The translations under genes were made by a program, and so were the position numbers. From an uncultured Alphaproteobacteria bacterium (GTDB lineage: Bacteria > Pseudomonadota > Alphaproteobacteria > Puniceispirillales > Puniceispirillaceae): 11,550 nucleotides of DNA. Position 1 is the first letter of the stretch. Each line of letters begins with the position of its first letter. The notes under the pieces are model-generated. The model was not told the origin of the DNA and did not search any database. It was given only the letters and a program-made list of their open reading frames with translations. This document shows, one piece after another, positions 1 through 5,337 of this stretch. The stretch lies in contig CALEYP010000013.1 in NCBI GenBank assembly GCA_937924895.1, positions 1 to 11,550 on the forward strand, in the 5' to 3' direction.

Positions 1-255
1 CAGTACAAGGGTGCTATCGGCTGGGACTGCAATGGTGTTTGCAATCTTAAAACCTGTAGAACCATTGTAATAATCGACAGTCACATCCGCGCTGTTAGTC
101 CCATCAACATTGGACACGATAATCGTGTTAACCTTGAAGACTTTGCCTGACGATGCTGCATTAGCGAGAATGTCTGTAGTGAGTGTTGTGCCAAGCGCCG
201 CCGCATGAGTTTTGGCGGTAATGGTGCTGACGTTTACAATGTTTGGTGCTGCCAT
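1..255 (-). CDS. Small virion-associated protein, N-terminal part (runs off the window)
   Basis: The frame opens with ATG at 255-253 and stays open for 85 codons to base 1, so the C-terminus is missing. The product begins MAAPNIVNVSTITAKTHAAA and continues with alternating beta-strand-like segments, including SGKVFKVNTIIVSNVDGTNS and ADVTVDYYNGSTGFK. I recognise this as the start of a small beta-rich protein often found near tail-fibre genes in marine phages. Its biochemical role is not known to me; a virion or fibre-associated role is inferred from position and composition. It starts one base after the tail-fibre stop codon. A GGAGG Shine-Dalgarno sequence lies five bases upstream, inside the last codons of the fibre gene, which fixes the start and suggests efficient translation. 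There is no signal peptide and no catalytic motif in the visible part. Confidence 0.85.
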   Translation of the reverse strand, partial: MAAPNIVNVSTITAKTHAAALGTTLTTDILANAASSGKVFKVNTIIVSNVDGTNSADVTVDYYNGSTGFKIANTIAVPADSTLVL

Positions 256-256
256 G

Positions 257-2239
257 TTAACCTCCGAATACGATAGCCATAGCGATTGACTTGCCCATCG
301 TGGCTACCGAAGCGCCGTTTACCTGGACGTCTGTGGTTGCGTTCAACGTGCCTGATACTGTGACATTTGCGTTGAACGTGCCGCCCGACGATTTAGAAAC
401 CGTGTCAGCGACTTGGAATGATTTGAACGCGAAGATGACCAGCTCGTCATTTAGAGCTGCGCCGCTGTCGAGCACGACCGACGTGCCGTTGGTGGCCGTG
501 AACTCGTCCGGGTCGAGCACGGCGCCGTTCATCATCACGATCAGATTGTCTGCCGTATAAGACAGCGTGGCGCCGTTATCGTCTGAGCCTGAGAAGGTGG
601 TCTGGCTGGCCGTCGCCGTATATTCAAAGATGTTCATGCTGGCCTGGGTCGCAGCTGATGCCGCAATCCAGTTGGCGCCGTCATAAACGCGCATCTCGTT
701 ATCGGTGCTGTTGAAATACAGCATACCCTCGCTGAGCGCGCCATTGTCGTTGTCGGTCGATGGGCCGTCGATGCCGCTGTCAAACGCGCCGTAGACGCCA
801 TAGCCTTGGAACGTCACAGCTGCGCCAGATCCGGCGGCGGTTGCCACATGCGAAATTACAACGCTGGTGCCATCAATGGACAGCACGTTGGCCTGGTTAG
901 GGATGCCGGTAGCAGATACATTCTGCCCGACCTCAATGCCTGTGGCTGAATCAACAGTCAGCGTTGAGCCGCCAAGCACCCAAGTCGCTGTGGTAGATGC
1001 ATTGCTAGCTGTATCTGTATCACCCATGATACCAAGATACTTGTCGTCGAAACCGTCTAGCGCAGCTGCTAGAGCCGCTGCAGAATTAGACGCAGCTGTG
1101 GCCGAGGCCTGAGCTGACACGACGTCAGCATTAGTCAGAACCACATCAGCGTTTGTTGATACGACGTCCGCAGCTGTTGAGACCGCATCTGCCGCAGCAG
1201 CTGTGGCGCTGGCCGAGGCCTTGGCGCTGTAGTGCTTTGCAGAATATTCGCCGCCGCTGACGGCTGTGTCTTCGGCTGTCTGCGCCCAAGACTTAGCTGA
1301 ACCGCCTGTGCCGGACTGCGTACCCTGGGCATATTCCTTGGAGCTATATTCAGATGTATCAACGGTGCCGCTTGTCTCTGTCGCCCATTCCTTAGCAGCG
1401 CCTCGGCTGGCTGTATCGGTTACCCCGGTGCCACCAATAGCCCAAGCCTTTGAGCTGTAGTCTGTCGCCTCGACAATGCCGTTTACCTTTACCGCCCAGT
1501 CTTGCGCGTCATCAGCGTGGCCTGATGCCGTGGTGGCGCTAGAAGCCGCGTTGGTGGCTGATGTTGTTGCAGAGGCCGCATCTACCAGCAAATCCCACTT
1601 GGCGCTGTCAGTGTTGCTTGTAAGCGGCTGAGAGCCCGAACTGGTGTGAGCCGTGTTTGCAATAAAAATATTATTGGTGCTGGTGTCTTTGACAATGTCG
1701 CGCTGCTGATAGCTGGTGCTTGCGCCCCAGTCACCTCGGAATGTGCCAATCTCTTGGCTGACGATAAGGTCGCCAGCGCTATCAAATGCGAAGAACTTAT
1801 TAGCTCGGTCTGTAGCATCAACAGAGAACTCTGTCGTTGAGATGGTGTTAGTGACCGACGCCTTGATGGAGCGGTCTACCTCTTCTTGGATTTGCTGTGT
1901 AATAAAGGTCAGCCGGTCAAGCGCGTCTTCGTGGCTTTCGGCCGGGAATGGGTCGTTGGCGACGTAGTCGGTGCCTTGCGTAAGCGCCAGCTTGCGCTGA
2001 ATAACGACTGTGTCCGTAGACCCAGGCGCAGTAACGAAGGTAACATTGCCACCCGAATCAGTACCGGCGCCTGATACCGTATAGTTGGTGGTAATGGTCT
2101 GCAGCGTTTCTGTGCCATTGGTGTCGCGGATGTAGACGTCCAGATCGCCATCGGCAAAAATCTTGAACGCATAGGCGAACACTGTCTGGCTGCCGGTGCC
2201 AGAGTAGCTCACCTTATTCGTGGTGGTTGATACTGTCAT
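257..2239 (-). CDS. T7-type tail fibre protein with carbohydrate-binding-like module
   Basis: 660 residues; adhesin that binds the host surface. Residues 1-125 match the T7 gp17-type N-terminal attachment domain: an initial beta region (VSYSGTGSQTVFAYAFK), then FPAESHEDALDRLTFITQQI, a helix that continues as coil. Residues 166-218 (RGDWGASTSYQQRDIV through WDLL) resemble a type 5/12 carbohydrate-binding module. Residues 218-395 are rich in Ala, Ser and Thr, with YSSKAWA-like repeats and TNADVV heptads, probably a trimeric shaft. Residues 405-490 look like an added beta module (STLTVDSATGIEVGQNV). Residues 505-525 carry GMLYFNSTDNEMRVYDGANW, a motif common in phage fibres. Residues 536-612 repeat the N-terminal beta pattern. 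The C-terminus ends GKSIAMAIVFGG, a tail I recall from marine phage fibres. The ATG directly abuts the upstream TAA, with GGGG six bases further upstream as a weak Shine-Dalgarno. T7 gp17 is 553 residues, so this fibre is longer. Receptor unknown. Confidence 0.92.
   Translation of the reverse strand: MTVSTTTNKVSYSGTGSQTVFAYAFKIFADGDLDVYIRDTNGTETLQTITTNYTVSGAGTDSGGNVTFVTAPGSTDTVVIQRKLALTQGTDYVANDPFPAESHEDALDRLTFITQQIQEEVDRSIKASVTNTISTTEFSVDATDRANKFFAFDSAGDLIVSQEIGTFRGDWGASTSYQQRDIVKDTSTNNIFIANTAHTSSGSQPLTSNTDSAKWDLLVDAASATTSATNAASSATTASGHADDAQDWAVKVNGIVEATDYSSKAWAIGGTGVTDTASRGAAKEWATETSGTVDTSEYSSKEYAQGTQSGTGGSAKSWAQTAEDTAVSGGEYSAKHYSAKASASATAAAADAVSTAADVVSTNADVVLTNADVVSAQASATAASNSAAALAAALDGFDDKYLGIMGDTDTASNASTTATWVLGGSTLTVDSATGIEVGQNVSATGIPNQANVLSIDGTSVVISHVATAAGSGAAVTFQGYGVYGAFDSGIDGPSTDNDNGALSEGMLYFNSTDNEMRVYDGANWIAASAATQASMNIFEYTATASQTTFSGSDDNGATLSYTADNLIVMMNGAVLDPDEFTATNGTSVVLDSGAALNDELVIFAFKSFQVADTVSKSSGGTFNANVTVSGTLNATTDVQVNGASVATMGKSIAMAIVFGG
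261..265 (-). promoter_or_regulatory. Strong Shine-Dalgarno sequence for the small virion protein
   Basis: On the minus strand this reads GGAGG, followed by the five-base spacer TTAAC and then ATG. It overlaps the last two glycine codons of the tail fibre (GGA GGT TAA). Other starts in the window have weak or no recognisable Shine-Dalgarno sequence, so this gene is probably translated much more strongly than its neighbours. Confidence 0.8.
1118..1201 (-). repeat. Coding heptad repeats in the tail-fibre shaft
   Basis: Four successive seven-residue units (fibre residues 347-374) follow the pattern x-x-x-A-D-x-V: AAAADAV, STAADVV, STNADVV, LTNADVV. At the DNA level they are degenerate 21-base units. 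A seven-residue period with small or aliphatic positions suits a trimeric coiled-coil shaft. Unit number can change by slippage or recombination in such regions. Confidence 0.7.
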
Positions 2240-5200
2240 TTATTGCCCCATAGTCATCTGTGCTTTCTCTTGCTGTAACTCAGCGAAAGCCTCTAACCGC
2301 TGCCTAACTGCAGCACCTACATTCTCGTCGTCCAGAAGGTCTCTCTTGGCCAAGCCGCGAGCTTTCTGTATTGCACCCCTAATCATCAAGTGAAGCCGCT
2401 CACGCGCCAGCAAATCGCCAGCAACAGCCCTTTCGCGAAACTCCTGATATACGTCCATCTCAATCAGGTTTTCAAACTCATCGAGCGTGTGCTTGCCAGC
2501 GTACTGATGATAGATGTCAACCTCTTGCGGGGTCAGGCCTACATTGCTGTCCCACTGGTCTGGGTGTGGGCTCGCGCTGAAGCGCACGTCCACCATCTCT
2601 TTGAACATGTTGTAAGCCCGCTCAGCCCGCTTCGGGTTCTTGTCTAGGCTGTTGGGACCGACGGTGCTGCTGTATAGTGGGCTCAGAATGTCTGGCCCCA
2701 CTGCGCCGCCTAGCGTCTGCGCTTGGCCAGCCAAGTTACGGCGTGGCGGTAGGTCTTTGCTCCAACCCGGTATCTGTGCTTGTATTGTGCTGACAACATC
2801 GTTTGCCGCACGCACAGTCGGATCCATCATGCGCTCACCTTGAGCTACAACACGAGGGACAATCGACGCAATGAAGCGGTCGGCTGTCTGACCCGCGTAC
2901 CGGGTGGGGTCGTTAATGGTAGACACAAGGTCGGAAAACCCTGCCATGAACGTCTTGTCTGTCATCTGATTGGCAAACGCTGCGGCCACAGCGGCGACAA
3001 TCTTCTCGCTGTCGTCGCCATTGATGGCACCAGACATCATAACCTCAGCCGCATCAGCACCTAGCATGATGGTTGAGGAGAATGGCTCTGCGCCCAGGTA
3101 GGACACATACTGATTACCAATCTTGATGCTGTAGGGTTGCCAGCCAGTCTCACGCAAAGCAGCTCGCACACCGGGGTCAGCCGGACCACCGCCTGTCACG
3201 CTACCTTCTGCAACCATCATGGCCATGACCATAGCTGTGCTGTTGCCCATAATCAGGCGGGCCATAGCCATATCGCCGGCAGCTTTGTCTGCCATAGATG
3301 CGCCCGGCATCTTGGCTCTCTCAATAGCGCGCTTGCTTTCTCCATAGAACGCACCGATAGGGCCACGGTCAATGAAGGCGTATTTGAACGCATTGTAAGG
3401 CGTCTTGAAGAACGGCATGAAATACCGCAAGCCCGGCACGTCACGCAGACCCTTGAGCTTTTTGCCTGTCGAATCAAGGTCGCTCTGCAGCGTTACATAC
3501 TTTGCATGAGCGTCAGCTTGTGTCAGCGCGCTCGATGGCGGGTCAAACACAAACTCAGCAATGTGGGTCGATAGAGCCTCGCCCCGCTTACCCTTGTTGA
3601 TGCCAGAGCGATAGGCTTGCTCGTACAAGCTCATGCGGTGAGCAACAACCTTGAAGAAGGTGTCCTCAAACTCAAGCGCCCTGGTAGGCACCCTGCCCAT
3701 AGTCATCATGTGGCCAAGGACATCAATGGCTGTGCCAAAGTTCTGCGCTTGCATACCCTCGGCAGAGAAGGCCTGAGTATGACGACGACCGCTTGAGCCC
3801 TCAATCTTTGTACCGGGCATGACGTTTTCGCCAGTGCGGAACGCCTTACCAGCAGCGCCAAATGCCTCTCTGAACGCCATCATGGCGCCAAACATCTGAG
3901 CGTTTGCCTCGCCAAAATAGACGCCGCCCTCGCCGCCACGAGCCCTACGCAGGGCGCCTATACCAGCCGCTGCGTATGTTTCTGGCACATGAGCAAAGGT
4001 GGTCAGGAACGCGCCGACAATGTTCTTTGTGTGCGTTACTGGGTTGCTGAGGAGAATGTTAATCCATGCCTCATAGAACGCATCTGTGAATTTCTTAAAC
4101 TTAGAGCCAGCCCTAGTGATAGCTGCTTTGGCAGCGACGTTGTCACCTTGCTGGTTGTACGCCTTGGCCATGTCGCGGATGTCATCAACCCCGCCATAGT
4201 CCTCAAGCAGCTTTGTCAGGTCTTTGCCCCGCATTGCTTCTGCAGCTGTGCCGTCCCTGGCTGGGATGCGGAAAGAGCTGAGAGCTCGTGCAATCTCTGT
4301 CTGCGCGCCTTTGATTTGCGCTTGTAGCTGGGCAACCAGCTCAAGCTGAGCGCGGAACTCAAGAGCTTCGTTATCGCCGCCAGTCTCTGCAGCTTTGGCG
4401 AGCTGGTCTAGCTTCTTCATTTCTTTGACCAGCAAGTCACGAGAGGCGAGCATAGTCTCGGCCAGCCCCATGCCACCCTCTTGGTCAACAATCACCCCGC
4501 CGCGCTGACGGCCAAGGATTGTCTTTGCAAGACGCTGAGGCGACGTGCCAAGGATGTCTGCCATCTGACGTGTGGCTTCGAGCGTGATTTCGCCACGCTT
4601 TGCCTCGTCAATCTGACCAGCATATGTCTGGCTGATAGCTTGGATGCCTGACAAGACACCAGCCTCATCTGGGATCTTAGCGTCCCCGGCAGAGCCCACA
4701 GCCCTGAAATCATCAAGCAAACCATCTTCTGTGATTTGCGGCTCTTTCTTCAGGCCATCCATGACGGCCTCGGCTGTCTCGCCATCTGCCCGGATGATAG
4801 ACCCGCGCTCGTAAGCGTTATAGCCAGCCTCTTGCGCTGCATCAAAGCCAGGGCCGAAGCCCTCGTCGTCCACCTCTGTCGGCGGCAAATCAAGAGCTGG
4901 CTCAGGGCTACCGTCATCCAAGCGCCCTAGTACGTTGTTCTCTGCGCCCTGGTTGGCTTGTAGCTCCTCGAGCTTGCGCTGCGCGTCGTTGAACGTATTG
5001 TCTCCGGGAGACAGCGCACGACCAACACCTTTAGCCACAACCCCTGCGCCCTTGAGGACAGGGTCTATCATGTACTTGCTGATAGGGCCTGTGCTTGCCA
5101 GCTGCAGCAGCTCTGTGTCTGGTTGCGTCAAGGGCTCAATGAGATCTATCTCACTGTCCGGCAACGCGTTCAGGTCGAGCTGGCTGGGATCCACATCAAG

Positions 5201-5290
5201 GACATCTTGACCTTTGAGAGGAGCGCGCAAGCCGCCAGACGCTAGGGCTTCTACCGCTAGCGCATTTGGTACATTTGAATTTATTGCCAT
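2240..5290 (-). CDS. LPD38-domain internal virion (ejection) protein, gp16 position
   Basis: Very large helical protein, 1016 residues from ATG at 5290. An alternative ATG at 5323 would add 11 residues but lies inside a perfect hairpin, so I prefer 5290; neither has a clear Shine-Dalgarno. Residues 1-260 are acidic and poorly ordered (for example LDLPPTEVDDEGFGPGF). Residues 269-339 form a long charged helix, probably coiled coil. Residues 406-869 carry LPD38 signatures (large polyvalent-protein-associated domain 38): YEAWINILLSNPVTHTKN at 406-423, PFFKTPYNAFKYAF at 626-639 and GWQPYSIKIGNQYVSYLG at 716-733. A hydrophobic Met/Ala stretch lies near 680-694. Residues 890-1016 are helical and charged. 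It sits between the other ejection proteins and the fibre, where T7 has gp16 (1318 residues), which supports packaging in the capsid and entry with the DNA. I see no transglycosylase motif. Confident in family; the exact role is inferred. Confidence 0.85.
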   Translation of the reverse strand: MAINSNVPNALAVEALASGGLRAPLKGQDVLDVDPSQLDLNALPDSEIDLIEPLTQPDTELLQLASTGPISKYMIDPVLKGAGVVAKGVGRALSPGDNTFNDAQRKLEELQANQGAENNVLGRLDDGSPEPALDLPPTEVDDEGFGPGFDAAQEAGYNAYERGSIIRADGETAEAVMDGLKKEPQITEDGLLDDFRAVGSAGDAKIPDEAGVLSGIQAISQTYAGQIDEAKRGEITLEATRQMADILGTSPQRLAKTILGRQRGGVIVDQEGGMGLAETMLASRDLLVKEMKKLDQLAKAAETGGDNEALEFRAQLELVAQLQAQIKGAQTEIARALSSFRIPARDGTAAEAMRGKDLTKLLEDYGGVDDIRDMAKAYNQQGDNVAAKAAITRAGSKFKKFTDAFYEAWINILLSNPVTHTKNIVGAFLTTFAHVPETYAAAGIGALRRARGGEGGVYFGEANAQMFGAMMAFREAFGAAGKAFRTGENVMPGTKIEGSSGRRHTQAFSAEGMQAQNFGTAIDVLGHMMTMGRVPTRALEFEDTFFKVVAHRMSLYEQAYRSGINKGKRGEALSTHIAEFVFDPPSSALTQADAHAKYVTLQSDLDSTGKKLKGLRDVPGLRYFMPFFKTPYNAFKYAFIDRGPIGAFYGESKRAIERAKMPGASMADKAAGDMAMARLIMGNSTAMVMAMMVAEGSVTGGGPADPGVRAALRETGWQPYSIKIGNQYVSYLGAEPFSSTIMLGADAAEVMMSGAINGDDSEKIVAAVAAAFANQMTDKTFMAGFSDLVSTINDPTRYAGQTADRFIASIVPRVVAQGERMMDPTVRAANDVVSTIQAQIPGWSKDLPPRRNLAGQAQTLGGAVGPDILSPLYSSTVGPNSLDKNPKRAERAYNMFKEMVDVRFSASPHPDQWDSNVGLTPQEVDIYHQYAGKHTLDEFENLIEMDVYQEFRERAVAGDLLARERLHLMIRGAIQKARGLAKRDLLDDENVGAAVRQRLEAFAELQQEKAQMTMGQ

Positions 5291-5302
5291 GAGAATCACA
5301 GT

Positions 5303-5322
5303 TGGCCGCTCGTGTGCGGCCA
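5303..5322. repeat. Perfect inverted repeat (hairpin) before the LPD38 gene
   Basis: On the minus strand, TGGCCGC, loop ACACGA, GCGGCCA: a perfect 7-bp stem, almost all G:C, with a 6-base loop. It lies in the 47-base gap between the ART gene stop (5338) and the preferred LPD38 start (5290), the only gap of any size in the window. On the minus strand there is no T-run after it, so it is not a classical terminator for this operon. On the plus strand it is followed by TTTT. It could be an RNase III-type processing site, an mRNA-stabilising 3' end, or a translation-control element. Confidence 0.65.
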
Positions 5323-5337
5323 TTTTAAGTTACATTA

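Noticed and set aside
1118..1201. CRISPR-like or tandem DNA repeat array
   Set aside because: The 21-base units are degenerate at the DNA level and without spacers. They are explained by heptad repeats in the fibre protein.
3137..3574. Plus-strand open frame of 145 codons
   Set aside because: It lies wholly antisense to the conserved LPD38 region (minus strand), is rich in His and Cys in a way typical of shadow frames, and matches no family I know.
3700..3790. Lytic transglycosylase motif (AEGMQAQ) in the LPD38 protein
   Set aside because: It has only a superficial likeness to the G-x-M-Q motif. The catalytic glutamate context and the surrounding motifs are missing, and the segment lies inside the LPD38 domain.
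5303..5322. Rho-independent terminator for the minus-strand operon
   Set aside because: The stem is strong, but no T-run follows on the minus strand. The T-run is on the plus-strand side, where no gene is supported.
5291..5323. ATG at 5323 as the start of the LPD38 protein
   Set aside because: It would place the start codon in the stem of a perfect hairpin, and the added residues MAAHERPTVIL look like translated palindrome. ATG at 5290 gives a more natural N-terminus (MAINSNVPNALAVEALASGG). Not fully excluded.
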